NCBI RefSeq assembly: GCF_024172165.1
Contig: NZ_JAMZEB010000001.1
Span: forward strand, 682,001-746,000
Direction of reading: 5' to 3'
Length of the DNA stretch: 64,000 bases
Origin: Nonomuraea thailandensis
GTDB lineage: Bacteria > Actinomycetota > Actinomycetes > Streptosporangiales > Streptosporangiaceae
The position numbers were made by a program, and so were the translations under genes. Below the pieces are notes generated by a model that saw nothing but the letters and a program-made list of their open reading frames with translations, was not told where the DNA came from and did not search any database. Positions 1 through 8,679 of the stretch are shown in pieces (within the stretch, counting starts at the first letter, position 1; each line of letters starts with the position of its first letter).

Positions 1-99
1 ACAGGCCAGGCGATTTCCGCGTTCAGGGTGGCGTTGGGGTGAAAGATCGTCTCTGGGTGCCGTGATCCTCCCCTCGACAGCCGCAGGACGGGGCATGTG

Positions 100-255
100 A
101 TGTCGATGCAGGCGCGTCGGTGCCGCAGGGTTCCGGAGGCGACCGCGCAGGTAGCACGGGCGGCGTTCCCCAAGGGCAGCTTGCCGATGACGATTCGTGA
201 CCAGCTGGGTGAGGTGTTCACCGACACCGAGTTCGCTGAGGCGCTCGCGCTGATC
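100..255 (+). pseudogene. IS1182-family transposase, N-terminal remnant
   Basis: About 50 codons match the start of IS1182-type transposases: VPEATAQVARAAFPKGSLP, then TIRDQLGEVFTDTEFAEA. The same opening block occurs in the longer IS1182 copy at 27.2 kb (VPELTAQVARASNPRGTPA). The similarity stops near base 250, where sequence of IS5 type on the other strand begins, so the rest of the gene is lost. No catalytic residues remain and it cannot be functional. Confidence 0.7.
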
Positions 256-280
256 GCCTCATCAGAATTCGGCAACAGGG

Positions 281-655
281 TCACGCGTGGCGACGGTCCG
301 GAAGTCCTTCAGCCGGTTGATCGCCCGTTCGACGTCTGGATCCGGTTGGCGCGGAAGGAATAGGCGTTGTCCGCGGCCACCGCCGCCGGGCGGGTCCGTG
401 GCCGACCCACCGCTCCGACCAGCCGGATCTGGTCCAGGACAGTGGTGAATCGCGAGCGGCCGGCGGCCTGCCCAGGCGTGAGCACGAAGACCAGCGGCAG
501 CCCCGGCGGTGGATCTCGGTGTTCAGCCCGCCCCGGGATCGGCCAAGCGCGCCGGGCGCTGGTGTGGAGTCAGGTGGCGGTGGATGTGCACCCCGCGGAT
601 CAGTCACGGTTCCAGCGGGGTGGCGCCACCCACCGATCATCCTGGTCGGCAACCC
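281..655 (-). pseudogene. IS5-family transposase remnant
   Basis: Read on the minus strand in shifting frames, this shows IS5 (IS427-like) motifs: GRSRGGLNTEIH, the usual RSRGG(L)TTKIH block ahead of the second catalytic Asp, and then GRPRTRPAAVAADNAYS. Several frameshifts separate the blocks and both ends are missing. It abuts the IS1182 remnant on one side and the isomerase gene on the other. Confidence 0.65.
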
Positions 656-670
656 TGCGGGTCGGTACGG

Positions 671-1270
671 CTAGTCGCGGACCTCGCCGTACCACTGCCA
701 CTGCTCACGTGGCAGCTGGGGCACGCCGGGCAACGCGATCCGGCCCGTGCACCAGAGCAGGGTCTGACCTGGAGCGTGCCCCTTGGGGGCGTTGGGGAAC
801 AGCCGCTCGACGACCTGTGCGGCCAGGACGTCCGGTGGACTCCAGCCGTACCCCAGGGTTCGGGCGAGGTCGTGGCTGTGGACAAGGATCTCCAGAGCGG
901 CCATCGCGGTGAAGCCGGACGCGTCCGATGTGCCCCACGGATGGAACGCCCTGACCCCGGGCGCAGTGCCGCGCACTGTCAGGGACAGCAGGTGCGCGGC
1001 GATGTCAATCGACTCGATGCGCAACTGAATCGGCGCGTGCGGATCGTTACTGGCCCACAGGCTCGTGTACCGGTCCGCGGGCCGGGCGATGAGCAGCGCG
1101 GCATAGCCGACGACGCCGAGGACGATGTGGTCGAGCAGGTCTCGAGCGGTCCACGAGGTGTCGGCCGCCCGGCGGGACCAGTCCTGGTCCACGCCCTTCT
1201 CCAGCACCGGCAGCGCCTCGGCGGCCGAGGCGATGGGCAGCTCGGACCAGGGAATTATCATTTCGGACAA
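671..1270 (-). CDS. Maleylpyruvate isomerase / mycothiol-dependent DinB-like protein
   Basis: A 199-residue protein with the layout of the mycothiol-dependent maleylpyruvate isomerase N-terminal family, part of the DinB/YfiT-like metal-binding four-helix superfamily. The early helix carries W(T)ARDLLDHIV and a later helix AALEILVHSHDLARTLG; the histidines of these two blocks are the likely metal ligands. In actinomycetes such proteins act in the cytosol on thiol conjugates, but the substrate cannot be read from sequence. It starts 6 bases after the stop of the DHA2 pump gene on the same strand, so the two probably form one transcript. The ATG at 1270 gives the family's normal N-terminus. Confidence 0.8.
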   Translation of the reverse strand: MSEMIIPWSELPIASAAEALPVLEKGVDQDWSRRAADTSWTARDLLDHIVLGVVGYAALLIARPADRYTSLWASNDPHAPIQLRIESIDIAAHLLSLTVRGTAPGVRAFHPWGTSDASGFTAMAALEILVHSHDLARTLGYGWSPPDVLAAQVVERLFPNAPKGHAPGQTLLWCTGRIALPGVPQLPREQWQWYGEVRD

Positions 1271-1276
1271 CCCCTT

Positions 1277-2710
1277 TCACACGGGCGGGGAGGAAGTACG
1301 CTTGCGCAGCAGCGTGAGGATGACGGCGACGGCGAGGCAGACGGCCGCGAAGACGAACGTGGCCAGGAACGCCGCCTGCACACCTTCGTTGAGGCCGACC
1401 CTCGGATCGGTGGCCAAGGCGTCGGTGTTGGCCACCAGCACGGTGGTGCACAGCGCGATACCGAATGCGGCGCCGATCTGGAAGACCGAGTTGTTGATGC
1501 CGGAGGCAAGACCGGATTCGCCTGCCGGGACGTCGGACAATGCGGCGATCGCCGAAGCCACGACGGTGGTGCCGATACCCGCACCGAACACGACCATCGC
1601 GGGAAGAAGGTCGGTCCAGTAGTCGCCTCCCACGGTGACCCGGGAGAGCAGGTAGGCACCACCGGACAGGAGCGTCGCTCCGAACATGGCCACCTTCCGG
1701 TAGCCGAACCTCGTGGTGAGCGGGCCGGCGAGGTTGGAGCCGACGATGGACATGGCGGCGTAGATCGCGGTGCTCAGCCCGAACAGGATGGCTGAGTAAC
1801 CGAGCACTTGCTGGGCGTAGATGGACATCATCAGGGCGCCACCGTAGGTCGCCATGGAGACGAGCAGCGTCATGATGTTGCCGCCGACGAGGGCACGCAG
1901 CCGGAAGATCCGGAGCGGGACCAGCGGGGCCTTCACCGACCGCTCCGCGATGAGGAAAAGCGCGAACAGCACCGCCGCGGCCACCAGCACTCCCAGCGTA
2001 CGGACCGATCCCCAGCCCACTTGTGGCGCCTCAGCCACACCGAAGACCAGAAGCACCAGCGCTCCGGTCACGGTGATCGCGCCGAACGGGTCGAAGGCTC
2101 GTTCGCGGGAGCGGATCGGCGTCTCCCGGAGCAGGCGCGGGCCGATCACGAGCACGACGCCAGCCAGGGGGATGTTGATGAAGAAGATCCACTCCCAGCC
2201 CAGGCCCTGGGTGATGGAACCGCCGACCAGCAGCGCGGCAGTGGCGCCGAACGCACCTATGCCGGTCCACACGCCGATGGCGCGGTTGCGCTCCTTGGCG
2301 TCATCGAAGGTGTTCATCAACACGGCCATCGCCGTGGGCGCCATGATGGCCGCCGCCACTCCTTGGACGATCCGCGCGGCGATGAGCACACCACCGGTCC
2401 ACGCGAATCCACAGACCACCGAGGCGACCAGGAAGAGCGCGGTGCCCACCATGAACATCCGGCGGCCGCCGAGCATATCGGCGGTACGCCCGCCGAACAG
2501 CAGTAGCCCGCCGAAGGCGAGCAGGTAGGCGCTCATCACCCATTGCGAGCCGGTGAGCCCGAAGCTGAGCTCGGACTCGATGGACGGCAACGCCAGGATG
2601 ACGATCTGCGAGTCAACAATGATCATGAAGTACGCCGTGCACAGCAAGGCCAAGGCCTTCCAGCGGCGTGGGTCCGGGGCGGAGGACGACTGTTGCTCCA
2701 GGGGAGCCAT
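1277..2710 (-). CDS. MFS drug transporter, DHA2 (EmrB/QacA) family
   Basis: A membrane protein of about 477 residues with hydrophobic segments throughout, as expected for the 14-TM DHA2 branch of the major facilitator superfamily (proton-driven efflux). Helix 1 carries IIVDSQIVILALPSIESEL (motif D1). The loop after helix 2 has LLFGGRTADMLGGRRMFMVG (motif A). GSITQGLGWEWIFFINIPLA marks the end of the N-terminal half. An ORF extends upstream to 2767, but the ATG at 2710 gives the normal short cytoplasmic N-terminus (MAPLEQQ). It is followed after 6 bases by the isomerase gene and diverges from a SigG-like sigma factor at 2848, so the 137-base gap holds both promoters. The substrate is unknown. 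Confidence 0.9.
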   Translation of the reverse strand: MAPLEQQSSSAPDPRRWKALALLCTAYFMIIVDSQIVILALPSIESELSFGLTGSQWVMSAYLLAFGGLLLFGGRTADMLGGRRMFMVGTALFLVASVVCGFAWTGGVLIAARIVQGVAAAIMAPTAMAVLMNTFDDAKERNRAIGVWTGIGAFGATAALLVGGSITQGLGWEWIFFINIPLAGVVLVIGPRLLRETPIRSRERAFDPFGAITVTGALVLLVFGVAEAPQVGWGSVRTLGVLVAAAVLFALFLIAERSVKAPLVPLRIFRLRALVGGNIMTLLVSMATYGGALMMSIYAQQVLGYSAILFGLSTAIYAAMSIVGSNLAGPLTTRFGYRKVAMFGATLLSGGAYLLSRVTVGGDYWTDLLPAMVVFGAGIGTTVVASAIAALSDVPAGESGLASGINNSVFQIGAAFGIALCTTVLVANTDALATDPRVGLNEGVQAAFLATFVFAAVCLAVAVILTLLRKRTSSPPV

Positions 2711-2847
2711 GCTTGTTTGTTCTGACACATGGAGGTAGACCGCGAGGGCTGACGCGATTCGCCGCACAGCGGCGACGAATTTCGGTCGCTACGCTGGTCT
2801 GTACCCGGTAAGGGATGAAATTGTGCCCTGACAGGGGGGTTGTGACC

Positions 2848-3807
2848 ATGACCAACGAGGCGACTACCGCCCTCAGCCGGACAGGCAGCGAGGAGTTCGC
2901 CCGGCTGACGGATCCGTACCGAGCCGAGCTGCTGACGTACTGCTACCGCATGCTCGGGTCGATGGATGACGCCGAGGACCAGGTTCAGGAGGTTTATCTG
3001 CGGGCCTGGCGATCCTACGCCAGCTTCGAGGGGCGGTCGTCGCTCCGCACCTGGCTCTATCGCATCGCCACCAATGTCTGCCTGAACGTGTTGACAGGCC
3101 GGAGCCGGTCGCCGGCAATCTCCGGCCTGCCGGAGGACGACCTCACCGAGCAGAACACGGCCAGAGCGGCGGATGATGATCACAGCGATCCCGCCGTGAT
3201 CGTCGCGGCACGGGAGCATCGCAAGCGCGCTCTGCTGGTCGTCTGGCAACATCTCTCGCCCCGCCAGCGCGCGGTGCTCATCCTGCGGGACGTCCTCAAC
3301 TGGCAGGCGACGGAGATCGCCGACCTGCTCGGCACCTCGGGCACCGCAGTACACAGCATGCTGCGGCGCGCCAGGGCTCAACTCGCGCAGACTCCCTCGG
3401 ACGGCACCGAAGCGGCGGAGCCGGACGATCTCGCGCTGCGCAGACTGCTGGACGAGTACGCCGCCGCCTTCGAGACCGGTGACATCACCAATCTGGTGTA
3501 CCTGCTCGCTGACGACACTGTCTGCCGGCGGCGACCATCCGACACCGTGCTCAAGGGGCGCGACGCGATCGCCCAGTATCTGCGGAACTGCCCAGCGGTG
3601 GGAGACTGCAAGATGGTGCCGGTCTCGGTGAATGGCAAGCCAGGCTTCGGCGTCTACCGACGGGATGCCGATGGCGTGCTGCGAGCCCACACCATCGACG
3701 TGCTCACCGTCACGAATTCGGGGTTCGAGAACATCGAGGTCTTCGAAGACCGGAGCCTGTTCAGCGCCTTCGGCCTGCCCCGGGTCCATGAGGCCGACCT
3801 CGTGTAA
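2848..3807 (+). CDS. ECF sigma factor, SigG-like, with SnoaL-like C-terminal domain
   Basis: A protein of 319 residues. Sigma region 2 spans about residues 15-85 (YRAELLTYCYRMLGSMDDAE, then EGRSSLRTWLYRIATNVCLN). Region 4 spans about 125-185 (LSPRQRAVLILRDVLNWQAT, with a helix-turn-helix after it). The last 130 residues form a SnoaL/NTF2-like domain (LRRLLDEYAAAFETGDITNL). This layout is that of the SigG/SigX5 group of ECF factors, whose C-terminal domain is thought to control activity in place of an anti-sigma factor. The ATG at 2848 follows an AGGGGGG ribosome site with normal spacing; an in-frame GTG at 2842 lies too close to it. It is divergent from the DHA2 pump, a possible target. Confidence 0.9.
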   Translation: MTNEATTALSRTGSEEFARLTDPYRAELLTYCYRMLGSMDDAEDQVQEVYLRAWRSYASFEGRSSLRTWLYRIATNVCLNVLTGRSRSPAISGLPEDDLTEQNTARAADDDHSDPAVIVAAREHRKRALLVVWQHLSPRQRAVLILRDVLNWQATEIADLLGTSGTAVHSMLRRARAQLAQTPSDGTEAAEPDDLALRRLLDEYAAAFETGDITNLVYLLADDTVCRRRPSDTVLKGRDAIAQYLRNCPAVGDCKMVPVSVNGKPGFGVYRRDADGVLRAHTIDVLTVTNSGFENIEVFEDRSLFSAFGLPRVHEADLV

Positions 3808-4173
3808 CGGGAGCGTCCGGCCGTCATGTCAATGCGACAGTTAACGCAAAGACATGATTCCTGCCATTTCTTGTTGTTTTTCTGCCATAAGCCCCGCCCG
3901 GTTGATGGTCCGGGCGACGGGTTCTCGCCTGATCGTCCTGGGCATCGCCGGCCATGCGTCGCTCCAGGCAAGCCTTGACGGAGCGCCCCACTTGGCCGAT
4001 TCGCCCAGGCCATCGGCAGACCGTTCTTGGACGACAGGCGGCCGGCCCGGTCTGGCGGCTCGCCTGAAGCCGCGAAAGAAGTTTTCATTGCATCCCTGAT
4101 CAATGGTGTTAACTTTGGTTCGATCAGGAGTCATCTCCTCTCTCACCCCCCAACACCAGTAGGAGGAGTGCAA
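3808..4173. other. No recognisable gene; leader of the M23 peptidase gene
   Basis: I see no convincing coding sequence. The ORFs here are short, on both strands, and without family motifs. A small inverted repeat (CCTGATC ... GATCAGG) lies at about 4096-4133, just upstream of the M23 peptidase, and a strong ribosome site (AGGAGGAG, 4161-4168) closes the region. The leader is long enough for a regulatory RNA, but I could not match it to a known riboswitch. Confidence 0.4.
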
Positions 4174-5019
4174 ATGACATTGCCTGTCCGCCTGCTCTTA
4201 TCTCACCTCACAGCCACGTTCGCCCTATGCGCGGCCATCGTGCTCCCGACCGGCACCGCCCACGCGGACGAGCCTCCCGCCACCCTCGCGGCTCCGCCCT
4301 TCCAGATGCCCGTCCCCTGCGGCCAGCGCTGGACGACCTCCACCCACGGAGGCCACGCCAGCCAGTACATGGTCGACATGGTGTCCGTCAGCGGTGTCAC
4401 GCACGGAACCCCCGCTCTCGCCTCCGCCGCCGGCACCGTCATCACCTCCACCTTCTACACCGACGCCGGCAACACCATCGTCATCGATCACGGAGGCGGC
4501 TGGGTGACCCGCTACCTGCATCTGGCCAGCCGCGCCGTCGGCGCCGGCGCATCCGTCGGCCAAGGCCAGCAGATCGGCTCCATCGGTAACACCGGCAGCG
4601 CCACTACCGGCGCTCACCTGCACTTCGAACAACGCCTCAACGGCGCCGTCGTACAAGCCTCCGTCAACGGCCACCTCATCCCCGTTACCTGGTCGTACAA
4701 CCAGCACTACGAGACCAGCAACAACTGCGGCGGCGGTACACCCGGCAGGTACTGGGTCGACACCTTCGCCGACGCCCCCGGACACTCCACCCCCGGCGGC
4801 ACCCGCACCGGTACGCTCAACCGCGGCACGAACTACGTCTACTGCCGCGCCTGGGGACCCATCGTGCAGGTCGGCAGCGACTACAACCACTGGTGGCTGA
4901 AGACCGACCTGGACAGCGGCAACCCGTGGCAAAACCAATGGGTATCGGCCTACTACCTATCGCGCTGGGGCAACGACCAGGCCAAGGACAACAACGGCAC
5001 CGACATCGCCGACTGCTGA
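4174..5019 (+). CDS. Secreted M23-family metallopeptidase
   Basis: A 281-residue exported protein. It has a Sec signal peptide at 1-30 (basic start, hydrophobic core, cleavage near GTAHA-DE). A LytM/M23 domain follows at about 45-165, with GHASQYMVDM supplying the first His and Asp, DHGGGWVTRYLHLAS in the middle, and GAHLHFEQ as the HxH motif. A Trp-rich C-terminal domain at about 185-280 resembles a cell-wall-binding SH3 fold. M23 enzymes of this kind cut peptidoglycan cross-bridges or act as bacteriolytic enzymes. An ORF runs upstream to 4027, but the ATG at 4174 sits 5 bases after AGGAGGAG and begins the signal peptide. It stands alone, with IS5 debris downstream. Confidence 0.88.
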   Translation: MTLPVRLLLSHLTATFALCAAIVLPTGTAHADEPPATLAAPPFQMPVPCGQRWTTSTHGGHASQYMVDMVSVSGVTHGTPALASAAGTVITSTFYTDAGNTIVIDHGGGWVTRYLHLASRAVGAGASVGQGQQIGSIGNTGSATTGAHLHFEQRLNGAVVQASVNGHLIPVTWSYNQHYETSNNCGGGTPGRYWVDTFADAPGHSTPGGTRTGTLNRGTNYVYCRAWGPIVQVGSDYNHWWLKTDLDSGNPWQNQWVSAYYLSRWGNDQAKDNNGTDIADC

Positions 5020-5179
5020 CCGAACCCCGCTGACGCGGGACGTCGCGTGCGGGCTGTGGCCTTCTTGCACGCGGCCGGGGCCGTATCGCCGCCATCACAG
5101 CGCCCGTGTTCGCCGAGCGGACCGGTCAGGGCATACCGATCGGTCCGGTCGGCGGCGGCGAGACCGTGCCGGACGTCGA

Positions 5180-5665
5180 GGGCGACAGCGCGGGCCAAGC
5201 CGCCAAGGCTCGCATCACGAAGTCATCTCCGACCCCGCGCTGACGGCGCAGCAGGCCGCACGGCCGGCCTTCTCCGCGATGACCGGCCTTGATCCCGCGC
5301 CCACGCAATTGGGCGCGGTTACCGCGGGAGGAGTACGCCTTGTCGGCGGCCACCGCGCCCGGCCTGGTGCGCGGAGGACCGACAGCCAGACGGATCTTGA
5401 TGCGCTCCAGCACGGCGCGAAACTGCGGGCTGTCACCGGCCTGGCCAGGGATGAGGACGAAGGACAGCGCGCTGCAGTGCCGGTCGGCCGACAGATGCCT
5501 CCGGCGGCCTCGTGCAGCGCTGCGGCCAGTTCAGCTGCGGCCAGTTCGCCATCCGGGGCCATCCCAGCGGCGTGGTCGCAGGAGCGGGCCGTCGTGGAGT
5601 CCACCCTCACCTTGTCGAGGCCGGCCTGTCACACGGCGCTGAATTGCGGTTCAGGCTCGATCGTG
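5180..5665 (-). pseudogene. IS5-family transposase remnant
   Basis: Minus-strand fragments in two frames give the IS5 order VRVDSTTARSCDHAAG (first Asp region), then DRHCSALSFVLIPGQAGDS, then GPPRTRPGAVAADKAYSSRG (second Asp region). At least one frameshift lies between them, and the N-terminal third and the C-terminal Glu region are missing. It lies between the M23 peptidase and a broken oxidoreductase. Confidence 0.7.
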
Positions 5666-5679
5666 CCCTGGATCAGGGA

Positions 5680-6545
5680 TCAGCCGCGGAACGCGGGAGG
5701 AACAGTCAAGTCCAGGGCGAGCTTGCCGGATGCGGCGCCTTCGGCGATGAGAGCGAGTGCCTTGGGAGCTTCGCGAAAGGCGAAGGCTGTGGGCACGCGC
5801 GGCGTGAGGCGGCCTTCGGAGTGCCATGCCAGGCACTGGCTCAACGCCCGCATGGCGACGGCGACGTCGCGGCTGGCATAGCCGGCGATGTCCTCGTGCC
5901 GATAATGGCGATATTGCCCACCAGCACGTCCAGCAGGCTGACGGCGGGGATGGCGCCGCTGGCGAAGCCTGTAGTGACGAGCCGTCCCTCCCAGGCCAGC
6001 GCGGCGATCAGTTCACGGGTGAGATCACCGCCCACCAGGTCCAGGACGAGATCGGCGCCGCGTTGCCCGGTCAGCGACCTTACAGCATCGGCCAGGCCCT
6101 CGGGCGGAAGGACGTGATCAGCTGCGGCTGGCGTCAGCGTGCCCGAGCGATCGACGGCGATGACCCGGGCGCCTACGGCCTGCGCGATCTGCAGCGCCGC
6201 CTCGCCGACGTTACCGGTCCCTCCCGTGATCACTACCGTCTCGCCGGGCTGGAGTCCGCCCCGGTGCAGGAGCGAGACGTGCGCGGTGGCGTACGAGACG
6301 GGAAAGCCCGCCGCCGTCAGGTCGTCCATGCCATCGGGGATCGGCAGCACATGGGTGGCGTCCACGGCGAGCTGGTCCGTATAAGCACCCCAGCTCACCA
6401 AGGCGATCACTCTCCGGCCAGGGGCGATCGTGGTCACGTCGGGCGCGGTCTCGGTGACGATGCCGACCAGCTCGAAGCCGGGTACGAGCAGGTCAGGAGC
6501 GGGGCTGTGCCCCTGACCCGCCCGGACGTAACGGGCATTCTATCG
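5680..6545 (-). pseudogene. Zinc-type quinone oxidoreductase / alcohol dehydrogenase, truncated and frameshifted
   Basis: A medium-chain reductase of the NADPH:quinone oxidoreductase group. The readable part starts near 6540 with PDLLVPGFELVGIVTE, so the first 40-50 residues are lost. The Rossmann fold is intact (GETVVITGGTGNVGEAALQI), followed by GADLVLDLVGGDLTRELIAA. In the main frame the protein ends early at 5841. Shifting frame near 5897 restores the usual C-terminus (SRDVAVAMRALSQCLAWHSE ... GKLALDLTVPP) with a stop at 5680. One frameshift plus a lost 5' end make it a pseudogene. Confidence 0.8.
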
Positions 6546-6689
6546 AGGTCTGGCATAGGGATGCCTAAGCAATGGTCGCGTGCCCGCCATGATGTGCCCG
6601 CATGTGCCACGGGAGCGCCTTCGCCTCCGTCGACATCGACATGCCCGAGGTGCGGCATGTTCGACCAGGCCGAGACCCGTGACAGCCTG

Positions 6690-7255
6690 CACACGCGCAC
6701 CTGGGGCGTGCCGGCCGACGGGGAAGGCGCCGCGTCCTGGCTGCGGGGCTGGCCGTGTTCACCCTCGCCTCCGCGTCCTGCGCCCTGGCGCAGGACGCGG
6801 ACACACTGATCGCCGCGCGGGCGGCTCAGCGGGCGGGAGCGGCCTTCGTCATGCCGCTGGCGTTCACACTGCTGTCTACGGCCCTTCCACCCGAACACCG
6901 CGGCAAGGCGATCGGCCTGTTCAGCGGTGTGACAGGACTGGCGACGCTCATGGGGCCGTTCCTCGGAGGCGCCATCGCGGCGGAGCCCTTCTGGGCATGG
7001 ATTTTCTGGATCAACGTGCCGATCGGGCTCATCACGATCGTCTTGGTGCTGTTGAGGATCGAGGAGAACCAAGGACCGACAACCGGTTACACGTTGTCGG
7101 CCTCCTACTGGTCACCGGCGGCGTTCTAGGTCCCGTTCTGGGACTCGTGCGTGCCTCCAGCACGGATGGGGTGACAGCGAGGCGCTCCTCCCATGGCGAC
7201 CGGCGTCATGCTCCTCGCGGGCGTTCGCCGTCTGGGAACGGGAACGCGACATTCG
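6690..7255 (+). pseudogene. MFS transporter (DHA2 type), internal fragment with frameshifts
   Basis: The fragment resembles the intact DHA2 pump at 33.1 kb: FTLASASCALAQDADTLIAA, then HRGKAIGLFSGVTGLATLMG and FWAWIFWINVPIGLITIVLV correspond to residues about 80-200 of that protein. Frameshifts follow (VVGLLLVTGGVLG, then FAVWERERD), and the match ends at about residue 255. The first helices and the whole C-terminal half are missing. It runs straight into the promoter of the intact HxlR gene. See the finding on the two HxlR/MFS loci. Confidence 0.75.
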
Positions 7256-7295
7256 TTAGTATCGTCATGCAACCACCCTGCTGTACGGTGGGGTT

Positions 7296-7757
7296 GTGCT
7301 TGGTCGTACCTACGAATCGCAGAACTGCTCTGCGGCGCGGGCGCTCGAGATCGTGGGTGAGCGCTGGAGTCTACTGATCATCCGGCATGCGCTCTTGCGG
7401 GGTGTCACCCGCTTCGGGGATTTTCAGCGCGGTCTCGGAGTCGCCCGCAATATTCTTGCGGCGCGGCTCGATCGGTTCGTCCAAGAAGGGTTGATGGAGC
7501 GGCGACCCTCCGCGGAGAGTGCGCCGCACCACGGCTACATCTTGACCGACATGGGACGCGAACTGCTACCCGTCGTCATGGCACTCACGCACTGGGGCGA
7601 CCGCTGGGCCGCGCCAGGTGATCCTCCTGTCATCTTCCGGCATGAGCACTGCGGCGGAGAGCTCCACCAGCAGACCGTCTGCGATGACTGCGGCCGGTAC
7701 GCGGCCATCGAAGCCGTGATGGCACACCCCACCGCCCCCTCGCCGGCTCTGGCGTAA
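7296..7757 (+). CDS. HxlR-family winged-helix regulator
   Basis: A 153-residue HxlR-type DNA-binding protein. The Cys near the start (SQNCSAARALEIVGERWSLL) is the conserved redox- or ligand-sensing position of the family. Residues 15-105 form the winged helix (RFGDFQRGLGVARNILAARL is the recognition region). The C-terminus has a CGGELHQQTVCDDCG block resembling a small metal site. The start is GTG at 7296. A 16-base sequence at 7258-7273 (AGTATCGTCATGCAAC) is shared exactly with the region upstream of the broken copy near 32.7 kb and is a candidate promoter or operator. Such regulators usually control a neighbouring enzyme or pump; here the neighbour is only an MFS fragment. Confidence 0.9.
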   Translation: MLGRTYESQNCSAARALEIVGERWSLLIIRHALLRGVTRFGDFQRGLGVARNILAARLDRFVQEGLMERRPSAESAPHHGYILTDMGRELLPVVMALTHWGDRWAAPGDPPVIFRHEHCGGELHQQTVCDDCGRYAAIEAVMAHPTAPSPALA

Positions 7758-8104
7758 CACGCCCGAGGTAGGCGAAAGGCCAGCCTCGTCCGACTTGGCC
7801 AGCCTTTCGGGGTCGTTCGGTTGGATCACGCGTGAAGAGTGAGGGCGGGCGATCGAATATCGAGAATCGGGCGAGGTTGGCTGGATTATGTCTTGTCTGC
7901 CGTGGCGAAGACGGCGAGCAAGGTGGGCCCATTGGGAAGATGGCTGCGGCGTCCGCCGACATAGCCTGGCTGCTGCATGGCCGTGTGCCTAGCGCTCTCT
8001 TGGATGCGTGAGCCGCTGGACTCGCTCCGACAAGAGCATTGTGATGACGGCATCGGCGGCGGGGAGAATTCTTTGAAAGCCATTCGCGGAATGATTCCTT
8101 CCAC

Positions 8105-8260
8105 ATGAGGGATCCTCTGTGGCGTCGAAACTTTCTCCTCCTCTTGAGTGTCCTGGCGTTTGGGGTATTCCTGTTCATCGCCGGACCCCGCTTCGCGGGT
8201 GTAGTACGGGTACGGCCGGAACGCGACGGGGACACACCGCGGCAGACGACTGATCGTTAG
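8105..8260 (+). CDS. Possible small membrane protein, or the start of a lost transporter
   Basis: A 51-codon ORF begins MRDPLWRRNFLLLLSVLAFG, continues with one strongly hydrophobic helix, then a basic tail to TAG at 8258. The opening resembles the first helix of MFS transporters, so it may be the stub of a deleted gene. The ribosome site is weak. The rest of 7758-8404 shows nothing I recognise. Confidence 0.25.
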   Translation: MRDPLWRRNFLLLLSVLAFGVFLFIAGPRFAGVVRVRPERDGDTPRQTTDR

Positions 8261-8404
8261 GGTGGGCGTCGTCATGTTGACGCGCGTCTGGGGAGGATGC
8301 TGGTGACCTCGATCTACCGGACCGCGTAGCCACGCTTGGCGCGCGGCCACACCCAGGATGAGCATGATGTTGATGTTGGTGGTGTGGCTGAAGTCCGGTG
8401 AAGC

Positions 8405-8500
8405 CTCACCGCCGTGCCCAGATCGACGGTACGAGCGCCGCGCTGATCACTTCGCGTCCTTCGTCTCCCTCGCTGCAGCCCTCATGACTCAACCGAGCGG
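8405..8500 (+). pseudogene. IS5-family transposase, C-terminal scrap
   Basis: RRYERRADHFASFVSLAAAL matches the C-terminal end of the IS5 transposase at 50.0-50.1 kb (RRYERRADHFASFVAIAAAL). Nothing upstream of it remains. Confidence 0.7.
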
Positions 8501-8679
8501 ATCCCGCACGGTCAGCGCCTCGTGCGGCCCGGCGCACACCCATGAGTCGCTCCATTCGTAAAGCGGTGGCGCCCGTGCCTGCGCGGCGCGAACGCACACC
8601 CACGGCCGTGCAGGTTCTGAGGGCGACCTCAGGACCGCCCCAGAACCTAAGTGGTCCGGCTCGTAAGTCATTCGAGGGT

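Noticed and set aside
509..2506. Long plus-strand open frames (509-1795, 1808-2506, 1854-2528)
   Set aside because: They are antisense to the isomerase and DHA2 pump, low in hydrophobic residues and rich in Arg/Gly/His, as mirror frames of high-GC genes are.
3808..4173. A c-di-AMP (ydaO-type) riboswitch before the M23 peptidase
   Set aside because: Cell-wall hydrolase genes in actinomycetes often have one, but I could not find its conserved core in this leader.
6434..7072. 212-residue minus-strand frame opposite the MFS fragment
   Set aside because: Antisense to recognisable transporter sequence; only its last part, in another frame, belongs to the oxidoreductase pseudogene.
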